Assembly: GCA_964410665.1 (NCBI GenBank)
Contig: CAYPIE010000018.1
Span: 1-64,000, forward strand
Origin: CAYPIE01 sp964410665
GTDB lineage: Bacteria > Planctomycetota > Planctomycetia > Gemmatales > Gemmataceae
Direction: 5' to 3'
Length of the DNA stretch: 64,000 bases
The notes beneath the pieces were generated by a model that worked only from the letters and a program-made list of their open reading frames with translations, was not told the DNA's origin and made no database searches. The stretch's first letter is position 1. Each line of letters starts with the position of its first letter. A program made the position numbers and the translations under genes. This document shows, piece after piece, positions 17,181-25,800 of this stretch.

Positions 17181-17927
17181 TTAGTCTAGAGGCCAATTCA
17201 AACCCAGGGCTTGCTTCTGTGCGGCGGACACTTGGGTGATGCCCTGAGTGCCAAGCTCCAAGAGTTGGTCCAACTCAGCACGCGTGAAGGTCGCCTCCTC
17301 GCCAGCCCCTTGGATCTCAATAAAGCGTCCTGCTCCCGTCATCACCAAATTCATATCCACGGCTGCATCACGATCTTCGACGTATTCCAAATCGAGGCGA
17401 ACTTGATCCCCGACAAGCCCTACACTTACCGCGGCGACATTGTCCCGCAGAATCCCCCGTATTGCATGCAGGGGGAGTTCCAAAGTCTGCAATGCATCGA
17501 CCAAGGCAACAAACGCCCCGTTGATGCTCGCAGTCCGTGTCCCTCCATCGGCGTCCAGCACGTCGCAGTCCAACCATAGCGTGCGCTCACCAAGTTGCTC
17601 GAGATTGACGACCGAGCGCATGGCCCGACCAATGAGCCTTTGGATCTCAACACTGCGGCCGTCGATTTTGCCTCCACGGTCGCGTGGTTTGCGGCCGCCA
17701 GGCGAACCGGGAAGCATGTTGTACTCGGCAGTCAACCACCCTTTTCCAGTTCCAACCAGGAACGGTGGCACGTTTAACTCCACACAACAGGTGCACAACA
17801 CGACCGTTCGACCCATTTGGATCAACACGCTTCCAGGTGCGTTCTTGGTGAAACCACGCTCGAAGTGCAAAGGTCGGAGAGCGTGTGCGGGACGCTCGCC
17901 GGAACGGATAGGGAGAGGATTGATCAT
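17181..17927 (-). CDS. rph: Ribonuclease PH
   Basis: RNase PH is a phosphorolytic 3'-5' exoribonuclease that trims tRNA 3' ends; it works as a hexamer. The 248-residue protein shows family signatures: ERGFTKNAPGSVLIQMG, GWLTAEYNMLPG, GRSVEIQRLIGRAMRSV, LDCDVLDADGGTRTASI and DLEYVEDRDAAVDMN. ATG at 17927 gives the usual length; a TTG at 17957 would add ten residues. Neither has a convincing ribosome-binding site. The C-terminus (QALGLNWPLD) is normal. Confidence 0.94.
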   Translation of the reverse strand: MINPLPIRSGERPAHALRPLHFERGFTKNAPGSVLIQMGRTVVLCTCCVELNVPPFLVGTGKGWLTAEYNMLPGSPGGRKPRDRGGKIDGRSVEIQRLIGRAMRSVVNLEQLGERTLWLDCDVLDADGGTRTASINGAFVALVDALQTLELPLHAIRGILRDNVAAVSVGLVGDQVRLDLEYVEDRDAAVDMNLVMTGAGRFIEIQGAGEEATFTRAELDQLLELGTQGITQVSAAQKQALGLNWPLD

Positions 17928-18023
17928 GGGGTTGCCTACGCCATAAAGATCTTGCAAGAACCAGATGCAAGTGTACCAGTTCTTCCAATCAGTCGATATG
18001 CTCGTGGAGGTGAGGCAATCCCT

Positions 18024-18074
18024 AAGAAGAAACCCCGCAGGAGAGTGGTTTGGTCGATCCTCTGTTCTGCGGGG
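18024..18074 (-). terminator. Rho-independent terminator of the pseudocaspase operon
   Basis: Read on the minus strand, CCCCGCAG (18067-18074) pairs with CTGCGGGG (18033-18040) around a partly paired loop, and TTTCTTCTT follows. It lies 22 nt after the stop of the gene at 18096, so it should end transcription of the three-gene minus-strand operon before rph. Confidence 0.75.
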
Positions 18075-18095
18075 AGCTGCCGGTGAGGTTTGTCG

Positions 18096-20192
18096 TTAAG
18101 GTTGTGGAGGCTGGCGAACTAGCGAAACAGAAACCATTGCGGTCTTGCCGGCTTCCACAGCGACCGGGGAAGATCCACTGGTCCCGACCCCCGAATCTGG
18201 CTTGGCCGAGGTAACCTGATAGACTCCCGGTTTGACTTGCTCAAAGGTGAACTCACCTTTGTCATTCGTGGTGACCACGCCTTGGGGTTTGCCATCGGCA
18301 TCGGCCAGCGTGACGGCCAAGTTCGGTTGGGGTCGTCCCCCTTGAACAACGGTTCCCTTGACCTTTCCCGTAGTGGGCGATTCCTTTTGATCGCCGTTTT
18401 GGTCACCATCACCATTGCCATCGCCATTCTTCTTGGTTGGAGGATCGATGAGGATGATTGGGTAGGGTTTCACGCTAACTAAACCGGCTTCATTGGTCAG
18501 GGCCACCGCCAGGTCGACTTTGCCGGGTTGACTAGGGATCTTGATCTTGCTGACCCAGATGCTCCGATTGGCCCCATTGACAAACTGTTCTTTGACCCGT
18601 TCGCCGACCGCTTGCGGAGCTTCTGGCGGCGGCTTGCCATCTTTGCCAGGCTGCCCCACAAAAAACACCGCACTGACCACCGGGGTTTCAAAATCGATCG
18701 CCTCAGCCGCCACCTCCAGTAAATCGCCCTTGATATGCTCGCGTTTGAAAGGAAGAACTTCCACCGAATCTGGATCGGTGCGATCGCTAAGGATGGGCTG
18801 GCCAATCCGTTCGTTCAGCAGCAATGGTGGAGTATCATCCACGAGAAGCGTAAAGGCTTTGGGGGCCTCGCTGCTCACCTGGAGGAGCAATTCAAACGTG
18901 CCGCGCAACCCTGGGAGTTGTAAATCGAGAGTATGATCGGTCACGCGGTTGGAGAGACTCATCGCTCCCTCCTCCCCAGCAGGATTCAGCCAGCAGCGTT
19001 GCTTGCGGACCCCCGGAAGGTCATACTTCTTGAGAACCCCGTTGCCGCCAAGTGTAAAGCCGGGGAGTCCAATCTGTACACGTAATTGACCATCAAGTCG
19101 AGTCGAATCGGTAATCAATTGCAACCGCTTTTGCTGATCCGGTTGGGTGATGATACGACTCAGTGGGACTTCGCTTCCGGGGACGAGGATCCGAGGCGTC
19201 CCCGGGTCGGGTTCCTGACGGAACGTGGTCCTATCTTGAATCGTGGTAGCATAGACATAGGTCCGTGGGAACCCGTCGACCTCCAAATAGAATTTCAACG
19301 GTTTGCTACGATCGAGGATTGGCAGATTCCTTGATGTCAAGGTACTCGAGGCAGTAGGATCGGCGAGGTCGATTTCCTGGTAGTAGACTCCTGAGCGGAG
19401 CTGATGGGCATTCAAGGCGGGTTGGGGGGGAAAGCGAAGTCGGACAGGGCAGGGAGGACCCTTAACGCTGAGAAACCGCAGGGCCTGGTTGATGGGCATT
19501 CTCCGTTTGAGATTTACACGGCAATTATACAGGTTACCCACTTGTTCGAGCTTGGCTTCGTTGACTTCGAGGTAGCTCCGTGGGTCGGCAATTTGCACAT
19601 AGAGCGGCTCCTCAAGCGTCTGAGATGCCGTCTCTTTTCCCTGGGCGGTACCGATGGCCTTTTTCTGACCGCCTTCGAGTTTCCACACACGAACCCGCAA
19701 CGCGAAGCGGCCATTGGCAAAGTTAAGCTCTTGTCCAGGCGGAACTTCTTCGGCAGGGGGCGGAAGTCCAGACTTGTCAGGCATCGGTGTGATAGGCGCA
19801 TCGGGCGTTTTGGGTTGTGCTGGCGGGGGTGGAGCTTTGAGTGAAACATTATAAAATGGTTCGTCGTTCACACCGTCCTGGGACTCCAGATCGCCAGGGG
19901 ATACGGTGCCTTCGGCCAGCACCTCATCATTCGGACCAATCACCTCGACTTTCAGCTGCACCTTCTGTTCATCGACGGGGTTCCTGACAAACAGAAAGTA
20001 GGGTTGTTCGACCGTGTTGGGGCGAAGGTCGATTAACTCACTCCATAGCTTGGGGATCCCGTCTTGTAACTCCTTTACGGGGCTGACCACGACATAGCTA
20101 TTTGGAGATAGTTGGGCATGGGCCATCCCGATACCCAGAATGAGCAGATAAAGCATCGCGGCTACGGTCTGGCAATATATGCGAATAAACAT
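18096..20192 (-). CDS. Secreted protein with C-terminal carboxypeptidase-regulatory-like domain
   Basis: This 698-residue exported protein begins with a signal peptide (hydrophobic YLLILGIGMAHAQ). The central part is unassigned and beta-rich. A low-complexity Gly/Asp/Asn/Gln linker follows around residue 590, and the end is a CarboxypepD_reg-like beta-sandwich (VKGTVVQGGRPQPNLAV, TTNDKGEFTFEQVKPGVYQV). Such domains are usually binding or structural. The ATG at 20192 is preferred because AGGAG lies 7 nt upstream; the ATG at 20213 lies 2 nt after the preceding stop but lacks a clear site. It is third in the operon with the two caspase-like membrane proteins and may act with them in the periplasm. 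Confidence 0.75.
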   Translation of the reverse strand: MFIRIYCQTVAAMLYLLILGIGMAHAQLSPNSYVVVSPVKELQDGIPKLWSELIDLRPNTVEQPYFLFVRNPVDEQKVQLKVEVIGPNDEVLAEGTVSPGDLESQDGVNDEPFYNVSLKAPPPPAQPKTPDAPITPMPDKSGLPPPAEEVPPGQELNFANGRFALRVRVWKLEGGQKKAIGTAQGKETASQTLEEPLYVQIADPRSYLEVNEAKLEQVGNLYNCRVNLKRRMPINQALRFLSVKGPPCPVRLRFPPQPALNAHQLRSGVYYQEIDLADPTASSTLTSRNLPILDRSKPLKFYLEVDGFPRTYVYATTIQDRTTFRQEPDPGTPRILVPGSEVPLSRIITQPDQQKRLQLITDSTRLDGQLRVQIGLPGFTLGGNGVLKKYDLPGVRKQRCWLNPAGEEGAMSLSNRVTDHTLDLQLPGLRGTFELLLQVSSEAPKAFTLLVDDTPPLLLNERIGQPILSDRTDPDSVEVLPFKREHIKGDLLEVAAEAIDFETPVVSAVFFVGQPGKDGKPPPEAPQAVGERVKEQFVNGANRSIWVSKIKIPSQPGKVDLAVALTNEAGLVSVKPYPIILIDPPTKKNGDGNGDGDQNGDQKESPTTGKVKGTVVQGGRPQPNLAVTLADADGKPQGVVTTNDKGEFTFEQVKPGVYQVTSAKPDSGVGTSGSSPVAVEAGKTAMVSVSLVRQPPQP

Positions 20193-20215
20193 AGCCCAAC
20201 TCCTAGATTGCATAC

Positions 20216-22801
20216 TTAGCGCACCAGGTTTCGAAGGATCTTGCCATACTGCTCGGCGAGTGCGAGCGGCACCTCATCCTCACTCTGGCGGGCGGAAGCT
20301 TCTACCATTCTTGCTTCGTCAGAAAATCGCTGGCGTAACCAATCCCGATACAATTGCTGTGCTCCGATGTACCATTGGCGAAACGCCTCATCCCCGCCTC
20401 CGCTGCCTGGCGGCAGCAGCCAACTTCGCCAATACCGTCGGAAGCCTTCCAGACGGGACTGCTGTCGTGCCACCGCAGCCAACTTGGCTTGGATGTTCTT
20501 GGCGAGCCTAGTCCACTCGGCTTCACTTGGGGCTCTCTCAATAGTTTCCAACTGCGGCTCGAGGTTTGGTTGGACGTCAGAGGCATGTAAATCGATCCAA
20601 GCGACTAGCCGGCGGGCGCGCAGTATGTCTCGGCCTATGGGGGCGGAACTCAGAGAGATCTCCGCGGCAGAAACCTGGGCCCACTGCTCCAGAATGGTCT
20701 CTGCTTCCGCCCGAGAACTTTTGAGGAAGCGTTCCACCCAAGCTGTTCGCTCACTGCCCGTACCTCCGGGAAAGTTTAACCAGGCAGCCCAACTCGCCGC
20801 AGTCTGTGAATCGGGCTGAAGCAGTTGCTCGAGTTGAGTTCGGCTTTGCCAGAGTAATGTCATAGTGCTTTGCAGTTGCGTCTCATCCAGCGTCTCTGTG
20901 TCGAGAAGATTGTTCAATGCTTTCATTGCCGTACAGGCGGCCAGCCACCGCTGAGTAAAGGTGTTTGGTTCTTCGGGGTGGGCAAACCATACTGTCTGGG
21001 CCAGTAGGTAGGCCATATAGTCGCGTTGCCCGAAAGCCTCATCCAAGAGTTTCCCAGTTGTCTGAGCGGCTCGGTACTCTGCAATACACTTCGCGAGTTG
21101 GGTCTGGGCTTTCTTTCGCAACGTCAAGCCACCTACGAGCAACCAGTGAAATGCCTGCAGTCGATCCTGATCGGTTTGTTTCAATCGTTCCTGGACGAAA
21201 GGAAAGCTCCGTGGGTCTAACGCTCCTGCGCGGGTACTTTCGCGCAAGCATCTGAAATGCAAACGAAAAGTTCCGGGGAGGCTTGCCCAGTATTCCAGCC
21301 GATACTGCGGTAAACCGGCGATCAGTTGCACCCCGGCTGGTTCCGCCAGGTGTTGTGCAATTCCGGACTCTGTGAAAGCCTGGGCAAACTGTTGAACTTG
21401 GCCCACGCTCGGATCGGTTGGTGTGATCAGCTCTTCAAAAAGTAACCACGCACCGATCTCAGGCCCCATGGAAGCATTGTTTCGGGTCTCTTTGGCTTGG
21501 TCCTCCGATAAAGGCGGGACGGAAGTCGCGGGCTTGGTTTTTTGGGGTACTACCGTCGCTCCAGAACGGATTTTCCGCAGGAACGGTTGGATTGTCTTCC
21601 GTCCAGCGGCCTCAAGTGCGGCAAAACCTGCATCGTCAATCTGGTCGCGCCAACCCGCCAATGACCAGGTCGGGGGGGAAACGATGGTGAGTTGTTTAGC
21701 AGGCTTGGGAAAGCTCGACTGCAGTTTGTCGAGGGCCACGCCCGCTCGCCAGCGTTGTTCCAGTCGAAGGCACATGGCTTGAAGCTGGCGAATTTTGGCA
21801 TAGCGGGTCGGCCCCCCGTGGCGCAAAGGGGTTGCAGGCAGAGACGGCCAGGCCGCAAGGAGTCTCTTAGGATAACTACCTAAGCCTTCCTCGGGCAGGG
21901 TCGGGCCCGGGGGAGCGTCGATCTTAGGAGTCAACAACCGTACTTCCGCCCCTTGCAGGCCCACCACTCCAGGGATATAGCCACCCGGACCGGCCCTGGT
22001 TTGCCACGCATGCAAATGCGCTAGAGCGTATTGACAACACTCCTGAATGGACACCCAATCATCGCAGTGGTGCTCAGAGTTCCAGCCATCTGCCGCTCCA
22101 GCAAACGCTTGCTCGAGGACGAATGCTAGAGGTCGCGTGCCGAGCTCTGGGGTGGATGCATTTCCAAGAGCAAACAAAACGGGAAAATCGAGTTTTCCTG
22201 CTTGATCCATCTGAAGAAGTCGCTTCTGGAACTGCTCGAACAGGTTCCGACGCAGTGCCCCCAGACGAAAATCGACCAGAGGTTCCCAGTCAATGATGAG
22301 AAGACGTGGATGATTGAGACCCTGTAGAGGTTCGAGTAACTGGTCGAGAGGTACCCAGGTGCTCGGCTCGTCGGGCCGAGCGTCGGCTGGGACAAAGTAG
22401 ATGTCCTCAGCTCTGCTGATCGCGAGTCCGCCCAGATAGATCACCAATGGATCATGGGGAGGACGGGGCCGCGGTGGCCGAGCGAGTTCCAGAAGTTTGT
22501 CCAGAAGTAAGTCGCGTTGTTGGAAGTTCTGCCGTTCCACCGACAGTCTCTGCAGTCCCTCAGGTGGGATGCTCCAGGGATAAGGCGGCCAGTCTTCATA
22601 CTCGGAGATCGCGATCGAGTAGAACGTAAGTTTGGGCGATGGCTTGAGCAGGCTCAGTAGACTTAGGACGGTGCCGACCAGCAACGCCACCACCAGAGCC
22701 ACGGCGAACAGCTTCCAGCGGAAGCCTCGTGTGTTCGAGTCCGCAACCGAACGGACCCGGTCATGACGCCACAGGGCACGGTCAGGCGAACCATCATGCA
22801 T
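20216..22801 (-). CDS. Membrane-anchored caspase-fold pseudoenzyme (putative)
   Basis: This 861-residue protein has one membrane helix near residues 30-52 and a large C-terminal, presumably periplasmic, domain. The first 200 residues after the helix follow a caspase (peptidase C14) layout: LVIYLGGLAISRAEDIYFVPAD lies where the family has Y-S-G-H-G...Y-L-x-P-x-D, and RLLIIDWEPL where it has LLIIDACHSG. Both catalytic positions (His and Cys) are thus replaced. The rest is helical and Trp-rich, without a known domain. GGGAGG lies 6 nt before ATG 22801. It starts 45 nt after the larger VWA protein and ends 23 nt before the third gene. The caspase assignment is my inference from spacing. Confidence 0.6.
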   Translation of the reverse strand: MHDGSPDRALWRHDRVRSVADSNTRGFRWKLFAVALVVALLVGTVLSLLSLLKPSPKLTFYSIAISEYEDWPPYPWSIPPEGLQRLSVERQNFQQRDLLLDKLLELARPPRPRPPHDPLVIYLGGLAISRAEDIYFVPADARPDEPSTWVPLDQLLEPLQGLNHPRLLIIDWEPLVDFRLGALRRNLFEQFQKRLLQMDQAGKLDFPVLFALGNASTPELGTRPLAFVLEQAFAGAADGWNSEHHCDDWVSIQECCQYALAHLHAWQTRAGPGGYIPGVVGLQGAEVRLLTPKIDAPPGPTLPEEGLGSYPKRLLAAWPSLPATPLRHGGPTRYAKIRQLQAMCLRLEQRWRAGVALDKLQSSFPKPAKQLTIVSPPTWSLAGWRDQIDDAGFAALEAAGRKTIQPFLRKIRSGATVVPQKTKPATSVPPLSEDQAKETRNNASMGPEIGAWLLFEELITPTDPSVGQVQQFAQAFTESGIAQHLAEPAGVQLIAGLPQYRLEYWASLPGTFRLHFRCLRESTRAGALDPRSFPFVQERLKQTDQDRLQAFHWLLVGGLTLRKKAQTQLAKCIAEYRAAQTTGKLLDEAFGQRDYMAYLLAQTVWFAHPEEPNTFTQRWLAACTAMKALNNLLDTETLDETQLQSTMTLLWQSRTQLEQLLQPDSQTAASWAAWLNFPGGTGSERTAWVERFLKSSRAEAETILEQWAQVSAAEISLSSAPIGRDILRARRLVAWIDLHASDVQPNLEPQLETIERAPSEAEWTRLAKNIQAKLAAVARQQSRLEGFRRYWRSWLLPPGSGGGDEAFRQWYIGAQQLYRDWLRQRFSDEARMVEASARQSEDEVPLALAEQYGKILRNLVR

Positions 22802-22846
22802 CGACGGCCTCCCATTCAGATTCGGGCAATTGGGCTGGCTGCCAAG

Positions 22847-25800
22847 TCATCGTACTGTTTTAAGGGGGACTTGCTCTAACAGACTCGGCGTCTGCGAGCT
22901 GGGCGTGGGGGAGGACAATCGCAGGTTCAACGACCGCTCGCGTGCTTGTTGTTTCACTTGGTCAAGTCGATGGAATTCTAAGCGTACTTCACGACCCATT
23001 AGCTTACGGTTGAGTGGCCCAAAACGAACTCGGTAGAGCCGTTGCTTAAAGTAGTATTCGTGCGTCTGGGCGACACCGAGTTCCTGATCGTTCCGCCGGA
23101 AATCCGGAGACTGGGCCAGGATCAGGTCATCTCCTGAGCAGGCCATCTCGATGGTCAGTACTCCCTGATCGACCCAAATGCGGCGGAACGACACATCCAT
23201 GTCGCGGACCCGGATTTGGTCTGGATAGTCTGTCAGCTCGTCATCGACGATAGGCAAGGTTAGCACGATCGCTTCCGGGTTCGGTGGGAAGCGATCGATC
23301 CAATAGGCCTGCAGTTGGACTTTGGCGGGACTGCCGAGCAAATCTTTGGAGTCGCGCGCCGGCACCCAGGGGTAGACCTCGAGCTCGTAGGTCGGGGCGA
23401 TCGTCGGTTCGGGGACGTTGCGAATGGTCATGCGCGACGGCCGGCTTGGGAGTGCTCTTTGCAACGGTTGCAGGTCAAACCAGGCCAACAGGGGTCGATC
23501 GCGTCGTAGTAAGCCGACCTTGGTGGCCAGCTCATGTTCCAAAGTCAGCTGACACCGGAGCATACCGAGCGAGGAGAGAGCGTTGCGGGGGACCGTCAAG
23601 TGATAGTCGCCGTTTGCGACACGAGGGGGCTCCTTGCGGAAGACATCGGCCCAAGAAAGGACTCGAAACGGGGTCTCGCTGCGCTTCCAGTCAATCACCA
23701 GTCGATCGCCAGCTTGAACTTGCAGGGGCAGGCGCACTCGGTATTTACCGTCCCAGAGCTCATAGACATCCGGCGGTAGCAGCGGACTCAATCGCAGCCC
23801 TTTCTCTTCCCGCAGGGTAGCCGGAAAACCTGTCTCTAGCCCCTTGACCGGCTCGGCGGTTGTGCGATCGTACAGCCAGACGCGGGGCCGGATCGCATTC
23901 CGGAAACTACGGACGACTTGATCGAGTTCATTCGCCTCGTGGATATGAGGATCATCGGGGCGATCGAATCGATCACTGAATGGCTTAAGTTGTTGATAAG
24001 CCTTACTCTTCTGACGATTGTCTAAGGCGAAAAGTACCAGGTGGAAATTGACCACGTGCTCCGGGTGTTCTCTGGCGTCTCGTGTCCAGGCATCGACCAT
24101 CAGCTGCCCGGGCGTTGAGAAAACTTGATCCCCCCGTTCTCCGTCCTCCGATGAGTCTCTTCCATCGGTCAACAGAATAATCGTTCGCACCCCGTCGAAC
24201 TGAGGGGGAAAGCCAAGTCGCTGACGAAGCATTTTGTTTACGGTCCGACCAAGAGGGGTCCAGCTTGCCTTGGTGGTGATTTTGTTGACTTGGTCGAGAA
24301 CTGCTTGTCGATCTCGGCGATACCACCGCCTGGAGGGGACGATGGTGTCGATTTGAGGCTGACCGATGCGCGTCGGTCCGTAGAAAGTAAGGATACTTAG
24401 TTGCGTCCCTTCTGGGAGTTCATCCACAAACCGCTCTACAGCTGCTTTCACCAGCTGCAGTTTGGTTTTCTCGCCTTGTTTGCGGTTCATGCTGTTGGTG
24501 ACATCAATCAACATCGCCACCCCACCGTTGACCAACCCTGAGTCGGCAACCACCGCGATGGCGGCCTTGCCTTCCGCAGGCTTGTGGACGTATCGGAGGT
24601 CCGGTTCTTTCGACAGGATTACATCCGTGGTCATCGGGTACCGGTGACCGCGGTAAAACAGATCGGCGGCCAGCTGGAATTCGGAACCAGGTTTCTTCGT
24701 TTCAGTAAACGCAAACTCTAGTTGTCGGGTAACCTCGGAAGCGGGATCCGAATTCCCGAGTTCGGTTAACGGTAAGCGGGCTGGTTGGATAGGGGCACGT
24801 GGTTTAAGAAAACGCGGCAGCTCACCGCGACGGAGGATGGGCACCGCTCGGGCTGCGGCGATCTGCGGTTGGATCGTATACCGCACTTCCCAGGGGTTGG
24901 TGTCGATTAAAGGTAACCGCTGGGGGTAATCCATCCGAAACACCGTCTCCCTCAAAAGCAGCTTTTCCCACGGAGTACCATCCGTAGCTAGGCTGGCGGC
25001 TGCGTCAGCGTACGCTTGGGACGCCTGCTTCCAGTAGGCGGGCTCACTCGCCTGGGGGTTGGCATGAGCCCAGTAATCGATGTTGGTCCTCAAGGCATGC
25101 CAGCGTAGAAATGCTTGCATGCGATGAAGGCGTAGCTCCTCGGTCGGATTCGGCACTTCGTCTGCCAATGGTGTAGCGCTTTCCAGAAGTCGGCTCATCG
25201 CCTCAGCCCGGCTCAGCGTTGCGATCGCCTCAGCCGGAGTGCTATCCGCCAATCCGGACATCGAACGCGCGATCGTCTCGGGCAAGGCCGACCAACCGTT
25301 GCGGAGAGATACTTCGGTTTTCCGTAAAGTGCCTTCACGGCCATCGACTGAGAGCGGATCGGTCTTTTGGTAAGGGCCGAGCAATGCTAGAGCCAGTCGA
25401 GCATGGATCTTGACACGTCCGCGACTGCGGTCGGACCCCTGCACGAGGCTCTCTTGCTCGACCTGGTCCGGTGAAAAGTCATCGAGCAGGGCTTGGGACA
25501 CCGCACGGAAGTCATGGAGTAGCTGCTTGCGGCGTGTACCTGAAACAAACGGTACCTGCAAAGCATTTCTCAGCGCAGCCAGGTTCTCCTGGATAGCTTG
25601 TCGGCTTAATGGATCGGTTGCCTGGCGGTAGTGTTGCACCAGGGTAGCAAAGGCATGATCAAGCGGCTCGACGAGCTTGCGAATTGCTTCGACCTCAGTC
25701 AAGACCTTGTCAGCTTCTCGGTGTGGCTGGGTGAGGGCTTGGTCGAGGGCATGGGCGAGCCGAGCAAGCTCTTCGACGTCAGCGATCAGCTCGGCCTGGC